Source: Desulfobacteraceae bacterium (lineage in GTDB: Bacteria; Desulfobacterota; Desulfobacteria; Desulfobacterales; Desulfobacteraceae). From it: a DNA stretch of 5,215 nucleotides. The stretch is taken from the NCBI GenBank assembly GCA_023140455.1, contig JAGLLQ010000456.1:1-5215 (forward strand), given 5' to 3'. This document shows positions 1 through 5,215 of this stretch, in pieces (position 1 is the stretch's first letter; every line of letters begins with the position of its first letter). The notes below the pieces were generated by a model. It had not been told where the DNA came from. It saw only the letters and a program-made list of their open reading frames with translations, and ran no database searches. The position numbers and the translations under genes are program-made.

Positions 1-725
1 ACTACCATTGGATAACCAACAGCAAAAGCTGAGGTTAAAAACAATAATGGCATAATAGGTGTATACCACAATGGATGGATCTTGGTCGGTGCTATGAGCA
101 TAAGAGATCCCAGACTTGACTGATGCATACAGGAAAGCACTACTCCAAGGATGATCAATATCCACATGGTCTTACCAAGAACAGCGTCTGCAACTTTTAA
201 GAAAAGTTCAATGGGTGCATTAAATGCTGATAAAAACCCTGACATGCGAACCTTTCCCTTAAATTGTTCTACAACAATTGGTATAAATTCAAAATACAGT
301 ACATGGAGATAAACCATAACACACATGGCTACTTCAAACAGTACAGAATTAGGATTCCAGTTGAAAATGGGTTTCCATATTGCCCAGGATCGACCAATAT
401 CCACTAAAAGTCCTAAGACAACAAAAGTATATCCCAGTACTGCTGTTAAAAGAGCCGGACGGATGATAGGTTCATATTTATGGCGACCCAAAATATGTGC
501 AAGAGCCGCAGTGGTAAATCCACCAGCTGCAAGAGCAACGCCGGTTGCCACATCAACTCCTACCCACAATCCCCATGGTCTGGCAGTAGATAAATTTGTT
601 ACATATCCGATACCACCGGTAAATCTTGCAATGACAGCCAAAAAACCTGCTATCATGAAAACCAGCATGACATATACTCCCGGTGTCCAGAATTTTCTAT
701 TTAAAGGACTTGCTTTATGACTCAT
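1..725 (-). CDS. hybB: HybB/NrfD-family integral membrane subunit (partial, C-terminus beyond the window)
   Basis: The 241 visible residues form the N-terminal part of a polytopic membrane protein of the HybB branch of the NrfD/PsrC family. These proteins exchange electrons between a periplasmic ferredoxin-like subunit and the membrane quinone pool. Hydrophobic segments lie at about residues 15-34, 52-79, 89-110, 127-151, 185-205 and 221-241. HybB-like signatures are RPWGLWVGVDV (49-59), DIGRSWAIW (109-117), HQSSLGSL (201-208) and HPLWYTP (217-223). The family is usually near 390 residues, so roughly 150 are off the left edge. The ATG at 725 shares its A with the hybA stop codon (TGATG), and an AAGGAGG Shine-Dalgarno lies 6 nt upstream, which fixes the start and implies translational coupling. 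No haem-binding claim is made. A generic NrfD of a molybdopterin oxidoreductase complex is the alternative, but the signatures favour HybB. Confidence 0.9.
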   Translation of the reverse strand, partial: MSHKASPLNRKFWTPGVYVMLVFMIAGFLAVIARFTGGIGYVTNLSTARPWGLWVGVDVATGVALAAGGFTTAALAHILGRHKYEPIIRPALLTAVLGYTFVVLGLLVDIGRSWAIWKPIFNWNPNSVLFEVAMCVMVYLHVLYFEFIPIVVEQFKGKVRMSGFLSAFNAPIELFLKVADAVLGKTMWILIILGVVLSCMHQSSLGSLMLIAPTKIHPLWYTPIMPLLFLTSAFAVGYPMV

Positions 726-1651
726 CAGGCGCCTCCTTTATCATCTTGTGATTCTTCTGAGTTATCATCATTCTTTCCAAACTTGTACATGACCCCGCTT
801 AAAAGCCCAAACAGGAGTACCGGTGACCATAGATAACTGAACAAAGAATGTTGAATAGTTTCAGAAAGCTTGGGAGAAGGTTCTTCAGGCAATTTGGGGA
901 ATTGTAGTTTATCAAAAGGAACACCTGATACATATAACCAGGAGGTCCCACCCACTTCTTTTTCGCCAAAAATATGATCTATATATTTATTAGGATCACT
1001 TTTGATTCTTTGTTTAGCAAGTTTCAGCAATGTGTTGCGTTTACCAAAAGTAATAGCTTCCACCGGGCAAATAGTAGCACAACCAGGGAGACCACCTTCT
1101 TCAGAAATCCTGTCAAAACAGAATGTACACTTCCTGACTTCAGGTGTAATCGGATCATGGTATTCATAGGCTGGTATCTCAAATGGACAGGCAACCATGC
1201 AATATCTGCATCCTATACATTTAGACACATCATAATGAACTGCTCCATTTTCCTTTTTAGTCAAAGCTCCAACAATACATGCAGATACACATGCTGGATC
1301 CTGACAATGCATACACTGCACTTTCACATATGTTGGTGCTGGTTTGTCCAACACATCCAGTTTGCCTGAAAAATACCTGTTGACTGTAGTAAAGGCATTT
1401 TCATCTGGTCTGCGCTTTTTTTCAAACACAGTACAATCACATGTTGCCTTAACCGGTGCGGGCAACTTATTAACAGTGGCGCACCCTTCTTCACATTTTC
1501 GGCACCCAATGCATCGTGTCAAATCCACCAGACACCCATAGGGATCTGGTGGTGCTTTTGACTGCCATGCCTGGGCTGACGAGGGTACTGCTGCTGCAGA
1601 AGCGCCTGTTGCACCCATGAATTTAAAAAAATTCCGTCTGGTCAGTTGCAT
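725..1651 (-). CDS. hybA: HybA-like Tat-exported 4x[4Fe-4S] electron-transfer protein with C-terminal membrane anchor
   Basis: This 308-aa protein begins with a twin-arginine signal (LTRRNFFKF at residues 3-11, then an Ala-rich stretch to SAQA at 25-28), so it should be exported folded to the periplasm. Sixteen cysteines in four groups fit four [4Fe-4S] clusters: C47/C50/C53/C57, C113/C116/C121/C125, C145/C148/C151/C155 and C175/C178/C191/C195. C40, C71 and C73 are extra. A hydrophobic segment at about 274-290 ([17 protein letters not shown]) followed by an acidic tail is the C-terminal anchor typical of HybA, and the size is close to E. coli HybA (328 aa). Its role is to carry electrons between a periplasmic catalytic subunit and HybB. 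The ATG at 1651 follows AAGGAGG at 1662-1656. A similar DmsB/FdhB-type subunit cannot be wholly excluded, but Tat signal, tail anchor and HybB neighbour fit HybA best. Confidence 0.92.
   Translation of the reverse strand: MQLTRRNFFKFMGATGASAAAVPSSAQAWQSKAPPDPYGCLVDLTRCIGCRKCEEGCATVNKLPAPVKATCDCTVFEKKRRPDENAFTTVNRYFSGKLDVLDKPAPTYVKVQCMHCQDPACVSACIVGALTKKENGAVHYDVSKCIGCRYCMVACPFEIPAYEYHDPITPEVRKCTFCFDRISEEGGLPGCATICPVEAITFGKRNTLLKLAKQRIKSDPNKYIDHIFGEKEVGGTSWLYVSGVPFDKLQFPKLPEEPSPKLSETIQHSLFSYLWSPVLLFGLLSGVMYKFGKNDDNSEESQDDKGGA
732..738 (-). promoter_or_regulatory. Shine-Dalgarno of hybB inside the end of hybA
   Basis: On the minus strand AAGGAGG ends 6 nt before the hybB ATG at 725. The same bases encode the last residues of HybA (Lys-Gly-Gly-Ala, stop). 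The strong site plus the one-base stop/start overlap supports coupled translation and equal amounts of the two subunits. Confidence 0.8.
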
Positions 1652-1655
1652 TTTT

Positions 1656-1662
1656 CCTCCTT
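1656..1662 (-). promoter_or_regulatory. Shine-Dalgarno of hybA
   Basis: AAGGAGG on the minus strand lies 4 nt before the ATG at 1651. It selects this Met, which is also the one that gives a proper twin-arginine leader. The 53-bp gap to the preceding gene (1652-1704) shows no terminator-like hairpin, so read-through from the upstream gene is likely. Confidence 0.75.
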
Positions 1663-1704
1663 ATTTATTGTTACATTTATAATAGATACAATTATCATTT
1701 AAAG

Positions 1705-1941
1705 TTAACCTCTCATTATTTGTATACAGGTATGATCCTCCTCTTTTCGCAGCATAAGAACAGAATCATTAGACCGTTTTATTATAAGAGTTAAATCTTT
1801 TATTACTTCATCATCATTAATAAAGACTGTTAAAATATCTCCTTTTGATAAGGTTTTAAGAACACTTTTACATTTCAACAGACTGACAGGTGCAATGACA
1901 CCTGTTAGATCCAGTTCAATTCTTAAAACTTTTGAAGACAT
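1705..1941 (-). CDS. TusA/SirA-fold protein lacking the catalytic cysteine
   Basis: This small 78-aa cytoplasmic protein (no signal or membrane segment) has the TusA-family layout: an opening LDLTG (residues 10-14), the helix LLKCKSVLKTL (21-31), then KGDILTVFINDDEVIKDL (33-50) and a final strand ending in Met-Arg-Gly. TusA proteins carry persulfide sulfur on a Cys in an N-terminal Cys-Pro motif. Here that motif reads Ala17-Pro18, so the sulfur-carrying residue is missing. Cys24 lies one to two helix turns on, and Cys72 is near the C-terminus; whether either substitutes is unknown. It is the first gene of the leftward unit, 53 bp before hybA, directly behind the sigma-54 promoter. GAGG at 1950-1947 lies 5 nt before the ATG. 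Family membership is from motif and length only. The function is unknown; a regulatory or scaffolding role, or delivery of sulfur through Cys24, are guesses. Confidence 0.72.
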   Translation of the reverse strand: MSSKVLRIELDLTGVIAPVSLLKCKSVLKTLSKGDILTVFINDDEVIKDLTLIIKRSNDSVLMLRKEEDHTCIQIMRG

Positions 1942-1944
1942 TAA

Positions 1945-1978
1945 AACCTCATTAATTATAATATTAACCCATGAGGTT
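1945..1978. repeat. 8-bp inverted repeat around the predicted transcription start
   Basis: AACCTCAT at 1945-1952 is perfectly inverted as ATGAGGTT at 1971-1978, with an 18-base gap. One arm contains the Shine-Dalgarno of the TusA-like gene (GAGG on the minus strand), and the other covers the predicted sigma-54 start near 1972. It could be an operator for a second regulator. As RNA it would only form if transcription began upstream of 1978. Chance occurrence in AT-rich DNA is possible. Confidence 0.35.
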
Positions 1979-1982
1979 ATAG

Positions 1983-1998
1983 TGCAATAGCTATACCC
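1983..1998 (-). promoter_or_regulatory. Sigma-54 (-24/-12) promoter of the tusA-like/hybA/hybB unit
   Basis: Read on the minus strand from 1998, the sequence GGGTATAGCTATTGCA matches the sigma-54 consensus TGGCACG-N4-TTGCW at the key positions. GG is at 1997-1996, GC at 1985-1984, with exactly 10 bases between them, and TTGCA is complete. The weaker matches are at positions 4, 6 and 7 of the -24 element. Predicted transcription start is near 1972, about 31 nt before the ATG at 1941. A divergent sigma-54 activator gene next door and an enhancer-like repeat array upstream both support it. Confidence 0.75.
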
Positions 1999-2078
1999 GA
2001 AGAGAATTCTTTTTGAATAAAAATATAAGTATCTGTTTTGATTAATTAAGTTATTATAAATAAATTTCTTGCCTTAAG

Positions 2079-2142
2079 CAAGTGTTTAATGTTATTTAAA
2101 CACTTGTTTAAATGATTACGTTACTTTTAACAAGTGTTTAAA
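2079..2142. promoter_or_regulatory. Three-copy CAAGTGTTTAA(A) array, probable activator enhancer (UAS)
   Basis: The motif occurs at 2079-2089 (direct), 2095-2106 (inverted) and 2131-2142 (direct). Copies 1 and 2 make an 11-bp perfect inverted repeat with a 6-base gap, extendable to 16 pairs with one G-T. Copies 2 and 3 lie in a 16-bp perfect inverted repeat (2093-2108 with 2129-2144, 20-base gap). Relative to the predicted sigma-54 start near 1972, the copies lie at about -107 to -170, the usual range for enhancer sites of Fis-type sigma-54 activators. Copy 3 ends 21 bp before the activator gene's ATG, which suggests autoregulation. That the neighbouring activator binds here is inference. Confidence 0.65.
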
Positions 2143-2151
2143 TATAATACA

Positions 2152-2156
2152 AAGGA
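2152..2156 (+). promoter_or_regulatory. Shine-Dalgarno deciding the activator start codon
   Basis: AAGGA lies 7 nt before the ATG at 2164, the first of three consecutive ATG codons (2164, 2167, 2170). An in-frame GTG at 2134 would add ten residues but has no ribosome binding site and lies inside the third enhancer-like repeat, so 2164 is preferred. Confidence 0.65.
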
Positions 2157-2163
2157 AAATTCC

Positions 2164-3597
2164 ATGATGATGGATGAACATGAAATCAATAAATTCTGGA
2201 AAAAAATCGTTAATACAATTAACGATGGTCTCATGTTTATCGGACCTGAAGGATCTATTTTAATGGTAAATACTGCCTTTGAAACTATGACAGGCTATTC
2301 TGCAGAGGAGAGTATTGGCAGATCATGCCAGATATTGGAATGCGATGCATGTGAAAAAATACTTCGCACTGACGATAATGCTCCATGGTGCAAGTTGTTT
2401 GATGACGAACAAAAAGATATGAAAAAATGCAGATGCCATATCAGGTGCAAAGACGGATCAATGATACCGGTTCTTAAAAATGCTTCAATATTATGGGATG
2501 AGGACAACAAAGCGCTGGGAGTGGTTGAGACACTCACAGACATTTCAGAATTAACTAAGCTTGATGAAAAACTCCATCAATTATCAAAACAATGCGACAA
2601 CGAAAATGACTTTGCCGGCTTAATAGGAAGATCAAGAGAAATGCAGGCGGTTTTTGATATGATAAAAAAAGCTGCCCAGAGCAATGCACCTGTAATAATA
2701 TTGGGCGAAAGTGGAACAGGTAAGGAACTTGCAGCCACAGCGATTCACCTGTATGGTTCCAGAAATGAAGGACCCTTTATCCAGCTTAACTGCGCAGCTC
2801 TTAACGAAGCAGTGCTTGAGAGCGAGTTATTCGGGCATGCAAAAGGGGCATTTACAGGAGCTCACAACCACCGTATCGGTAGATTTGAAGCTGCCAACAA
2901 TGGTGATTTTTTTCTGGATGAAATTGGGGATATCCCTCTATCTATTCAGACAAAACTGCTCAGAGTGCTTGAATCAGGTCAATTTGAACGAGTAGGTGAT
3001 CTTTCACCCATCAAAACCGATGTAAGAATCATTACTGCCACCAATAAAAACTTAGAAGAGTTGATTGAAAAAAATGATTTCAGACAGGATCTTTTTTTCA
3101 GGATCAATGTAATCCCGATTCATCTGCCGCCTTTAAGAAATCATAAAGATGACATACCTTTGTTAGTAAATACATTTATTCAACGGCTTAATAAAAATAT
3201 TGGGAAAAGCATCAAGGGCTTAAGCCATGACGCAATGGAATTATTTATGGATTATACATGGCCTGGCAATGTGAGAGAGTTAAAAAATGCCATGGAATTT
3301 GCCTTTGTTACAACAGAGGGCTCTTCCATCCAGCTGGAACATCTTCCCAAAAAAATCACTTCTCCTCAAAAAACAAATTATAAAAAATTATTAGGCTCTT
3401 CTATTGATTTTGAAGAGAGTTTGGTTAATGATTCAACTGTATCAGATGAAAAGAATGAGTTGCTAAAGGCATTGCAAAAAACTAATGGGAACCAGACAAA
3501 AGCAGCTGAACTTTTAAACATCAACAGAGTAACTGTATGGAACCGTATGAAGAAATACAGAATTGATCTGAAAAAAATTATCTCTGCAGACATATAA
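2164..3597 (+). CDS. Sigma-54-dependent transcriptional activator, PAS - AAA+ - Fis-type HTH, with cysteine-rich PAS
   Basis: This 477-aa protein activates sigma-54 RNA polymerase by ATP hydrolysis. Residues about 10-130 form a PAS domain (VNTAFETMTGYSAEE at 35-49, ending in ETLTDISEL at 122-130). It carries seven cysteines: C55, C60, C63, C76, C89, C91 and C95, suggesting metal, Fe-S or thiol-redox sensing. The AAA+ domain (about 150-380) has Walker A GESGTGKE (181-188), the sigma-54 contact loop GAFTGA (228-233), Walker B FFLDE (249-253), an arginine-finger segment RQDLFFRINV and WPGNVREL. The C-terminal Fis-type helix-turn-helix is at about 424-466 (NQTKAAELLNINRVTVWNR). There is no receiver domain, so control is probably by the PAS domain. 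All core catalytic motifs are intact. It is divergent from a sigma-54 promoter and is probably the activator of the hybA/hybB unit (inference from position). Confidence 0.95.
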   Translation: MMMDEHEINKFWKKIVNTINDGLMFIGPEGSILMVNTAFETMTGYSAEESIGRSCQILECDACEKILRTDDNAPWCKLFDDEQKDMKKCRCHIRCKDGSMIPVLKNASILWDEDNKALGVVETLTDISELTKLDEKLHQLSKQCDNENDFAGLIGRSREMQAVFDMIKKAAQSNAPVIILGESGTGKELAATAIHLYGSRNEGPFIQLNCAALNEAVLESELFGHAKGAFTGAHNHRIGRFEAANNGDFFLDEIGDIPLSIQTKLLRVLESGQFERVGDLSPIKTDVRIITATNKNLEELIEKNDFRQDLFFRINVIPIHLPPLRNHKDDIPLLVNTFIQRLNKNIGKSIKGLSHDAMELFMDYTWPGNVRELKNAMEFAFVTTEGSSIQLEHLPKKITSPQKTNYKKLLGSSIDFEESLVNDSTVSDEKNELLKALQKTNGNQTKAAELLNINRVTVWNRMKKYRIDLKKIISADI

Positions 3598-3624
3598 AGG
3601 TTATTGAGACTATAAAGATAAAAC

Positions 3625-4581
3625 ATGGATATGCACACTCAAACAAATCATTCTTTTAACTTTAAAACAGTTCTTATCCTTATTGTTGGCCTGTGCCTTT
3701 TCTTTATTCAGGCATGCGGACGGGATGACAGCCCCATAAAGGTGGATCTGAATGAAAGAATGCACATCAAACCAAAGATAGAACAAAATATCATAACATA
3801 TGCATATCTGCCACAGTACTCGCATACAACTTCATATAAACGGCACCATCAAATTATCAAATACCTTCGAAAACAAACCGGCCTTAATATAAAACAGATC
3901 TTCCCTGATACCTTTGATCAGCATATGACAATGTTGGAAAATGGAAAAGTTGATATTTCTTTTTCCAATCCATTTATTTATGTGAAAATCGCAGATCAAT
4001 TTGATGCCAAAGCATTTGCCAGAATTGTCACTATTCAGGATCAGGAAAACTTTAGAGGTCAAGTGATTTGCCGGGCTGACAACAAAAGAATCAAAACACT
4101 TGAAGACTGCCGGGGCAAAACATGGATAGCTGTTGATAGTAGCTCTGCCGGCGGATATCTGTTCCCCCTCGGGCTTTTCTATTCCCATGGTATCTTTCAA
4201 TCAGATTTTAAAGAAATTGCATTTGCACCGGGCCCTGGTGCTAAGCAGGAAAAAGTAGTTTTTGCAGTACATGCCGGAGAATATGATATTGGAACAATCC
4301 GTGAGGGTACTCTTAATGTAGTAGCCAATAGGATCAATACAAGCGATATCAGAATTATCTCCAATACACCATTGTACCCGGGCTGGGTATATGCAACAAG
4401 AAAAAACCTTGACCAAAAAGTAATTCAAAAAATAAAAAAAGCCTTACTGGCCCTTGATTTTAACAAAAAAGAAGACCGACTGATTTTAGAAGCTGCTGAT
4501 TTTATAAAGGTAATCCCTTCTATAGATCAGGAATTTGATCCCATAAGAAAATTAGCCAGCGATCTTGAAGTGAGTAAATAA
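3625..4581 (+). CDS. PhnD-like substrate-binding lipoprotein
   Basis: This 318-aa protein has an N-terminal hydrophobic segment (about 15-30) ending in IQAC, a lipobox-like site that puts the lipidated Cys at residue 31, followed by a short linker and a periplasmic-binding fold. Family features of the phosphate/phosphite/phosphonate (PhnD-like) group are an opening strand ITYAYLPQYS (57-66), GKVDISFSNPFIYV (107-120), a Ser-rich ligand loop DSSSAGGYLFPL (171-182) and AGEYDIGTIREG in the C-terminal lobe. C149 and C162 could form a periplasmic disulfide. It starts 27 bp after the activator gene with only a weak ribosome site (AAAGA), so it may rely on the upstream message; Met3 is an alternative start. 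No permease or ATPase gene is visible, and the next gene encodes a sensor overlapping its stop codon. A ligand-presenting sensor partner is as likely as a transporter component. The ligand is unknown. Confidence 0.85.
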   Translation: MDMHTQTNHSFNFKTVLILIVGLCLFFIQACGRDDSPIKVDLNERMHIKPKIEQNIITYAYLPQYSHTTSYKRHHQIIKYLRKQTGLNIKQIFPDTFDQHMTMLENGKVDISFSNPFIYVKIADQFDAKAFARIVTIQDQENFRGQVICRADNKRIKTLEDCRGKTWIAVDSSSAGGYLFPLGLFYSHGIFQSDFKEIAFAPGPGAKQEKVVFAVHAGEYDIGTIREGTLNVVANRINTSDIRIISNTPLYPGWVYATRKNLDQKVIQKIKKALLALDFNKKEDRLILEAADFIKVIPSIDQEFDPIRKLASDLEVSK

Positions 4582-5215
4582 TGTTTCATATAAGAAAAAT
4601 AAAACTCGAATTTAGAAATCAAATTTACCTTGTAATGTTTTCTCTTCTTATGCTTTTAGGGATTGTTTCTTTTTTTATCGTAAGCAGAATAATGCAAGAT
4701 GCCATGATTGAAGAGAATAAAAACCGTGCTGTATCTATTGGAGTCAATCTCTCAGCAAGATTGATTGAACCCATTCTGACCTTAGATTACTTTTCAATGA
4801 AAAAACTTGTGGATGAGACTGTTCTTTTAAGCGATGATATTTATTATACCTTTGTTTTAGATCAGGAGGATAATCCTGTTATTCACAGCTTCCAGAATGG
4901 ATTTCCCGCACAGCTTGTTCATGTCAACACTGTAAATAAAACTCAGACTTTTTCACAACAATACCTTAACACCGGAGAACATCTGGTCTATGACTATGCA
5001 TTACCTATTTCTGTGGATACAAACAGGCTTGGAACCCTAAGGTTAGGATTACTAACGACACGCGTAGAAAAGATTACTGATCGTATAATGATTACCACTC
5101 TTTTCTCAACGCTCCTTTCAATACTGGTTGCAGCACGTACCGGCTTCTTTCTTTTCCGCCCCATGACCCGAAATATTAAAAAACTCCATGAGGCATCGGA
5201 ACAGGCCATGAGAGG
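4581..5215 (+). CDS. Two-transmembrane sensor protein, probable histidine kinase (N-terminal part, runs off the window)
   Basis: The open frame continues through the right edge with 211 complete codons. Residues about 16-37 are a first membrane segment (YLVMFSLLMLLGIVSFFIV). Residues 38-168 form an extracytoplasmic domain resembling single Cache-type sensors (LIEPILTLDYFSMKKLVDE, then YTFVLDQEDNPVIHS and a late strand RLGTLRLGLL). A second membrane segment follows at about 169-191. It is followed by RPMTRNIKKLHEASEQA (193-209), which looks like the start of a HAMP linker with its conserved proline. This architecture is typical of membrane histidine kinases, but the catalytic part is not visible, so a diguanylate cyclase or chemoreceptor remains possible. 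The ATG at 4581 shares its A with the lipoprotein's TAA, implying coupled translation. The shared unit suggests the lipoprotein delivers a ligand to this sensor. An arginine (R186) within the second membrane segment is unusual. Confidence 0.8.
   Translation, partial: MFHIRKIKLEFRNQIYLVMFSLLMLLGIVSFFIVSRIMQDAMIEENKNRAVSIGVNLSARLIEPILTLDYFSMKKLVDETVLLSDDIYYTFVLDQEDNPVIHSFQNGFPAQLVHVNTVNKTQTFSQQYLNTGEHLVYDYALPISVDTNRLGTLRLGLLTTRVEKITDRIMITTLFSTLLSILVAARTGFFLFRPMTRNIKKLHEASEQAMR

Noticed and set aside
325..720. Plus-strand open frame of 131 codons opposite hybB
   Set aside because: It is antisense to a clearly recognisable HybB sequence, has no ribosome binding site or family resemblance, and is explained by the codon use of the real gene. 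The same applies to the open frames at 974-1369, 1344-1541 and 1324-1509 over hybA.
1955..1960. Sigma-70 -10 box (TATAAT on the minus strand) for the TusA-like gene
   Set aside because: The nearest -35-like sequence (TTGCAC, 1987-1982) is 21 bp away, too far, and overlaps the better-supported sigma-54 -12 element.
2031..2043. IHF-like site between the promoter and the enhancer array (AATCAA on the minus strand)
   Set aside because: The position would suit DNA bending, but only the WATCAA half matches; the TTR part of the consensus does not.
2074..2111. Rho-independent terminator
   Set aside because: The stem is AT-rich and not followed by a T-run; it lies in front of divergent genes rather than at a gene end, and the repeat recurs a third time, so an operator/enhancer reading fits better.
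2121..2148. Sigma-70-like promoter for the activator: TTACTT, 16 bp, TATAAT at 2143-2148
   Set aside because: The -10 is perfect, but transcription would start around 2155, inside the Shine-Dalgarno, leaving a leader of under 10 nt. In DNA this AT-rich such matches are common, so it is not called; an overlap with repeat copy 3 would be interesting if the start were mapped there.
2134..2163. Upstream GTG start for the activator at 2134
   Set aside because: It has no Shine-Dalgarno, lies within the third repeat copy, and the ATG at 2164 has AAGGA at proper spacing. The added residues have no PAS-domain role.
3832..4428. Minus-strand open frames (3832-4200 and 4201-4428) opposite the lipoprotein gene, and 4994-5209 opposite the sensor gene
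   Set aside because: They lie over well-supported coding sequence in the opposite strand and their translations show no domain features.

Overview
The window is AT-rich (codon third positions are mostly A/T) and holds two divergent transcription units around a 222-bp intergenic region at 1942-2163. The gene content is a Tat-exported four-cluster ferredoxin, a HybB/NrfD-type membrane quinone module, a TusA-like protein, and a sigma-54 activator with a cysteine-rich PAS domain. This suggests an anaerobic Gram-negative bacterium. A sulfate-reducing Desulfobacterota lineage of low GC (Desulfobacteraceae-like) is my best guess. That assignment is inferred from gene families; no phylogenetic marker is present.

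Leftward unit (minus strand, read from 1941 down to 1 and beyond): a 78-aa TusA/SirA-fold protein that lacks the family's catalytic cysteine, then a HybA-like periplasmic 4x[4Fe-4S] protein with a Tat signal and a C-terminal membrane anchor, then a HybB-like multi-spanning protein cut by the window edge. hybA and hybB overlap by one base (TGATG). Together HybA and HybB would move electrons between a periplasmic oxidoreductase and the quinone pool. The catalytic partner (hydrogenase, formate dehydrogenase or other) is not visible here.

Intergenic region: a good sigma-54 (-24/-12) promoter faces the leftward unit at 1998-1983. About 107-170 bp upstream of its predicted start lie three copies of CAAGTGTTTAA(A) in direct, inverted, direct order. 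This is the normal place for an enhancer bound by a sigma-54 activator. The third copy sits just upstream of the activator gene's own start codon.

Rightward unit (plus strand): a PAS-AAA+-Fis sigma-54 activator, then a PhnD-like substrate-binding lipoprotein, then the N-terminal part of a two-transmembrane sensor protein (probably a histidine kinase) whose start codon overlaps the lipoprotein's stop codon. No transporter permease or ATPase is seen, so the lipoprotein may feed a signal to the sensor rather than a transporter.

Overall model (inference): an envelope sensing pair and a redox-type PAS activator control a divergent sigma-54-dependent operon that encodes a quinone-linked electron-transfer module.
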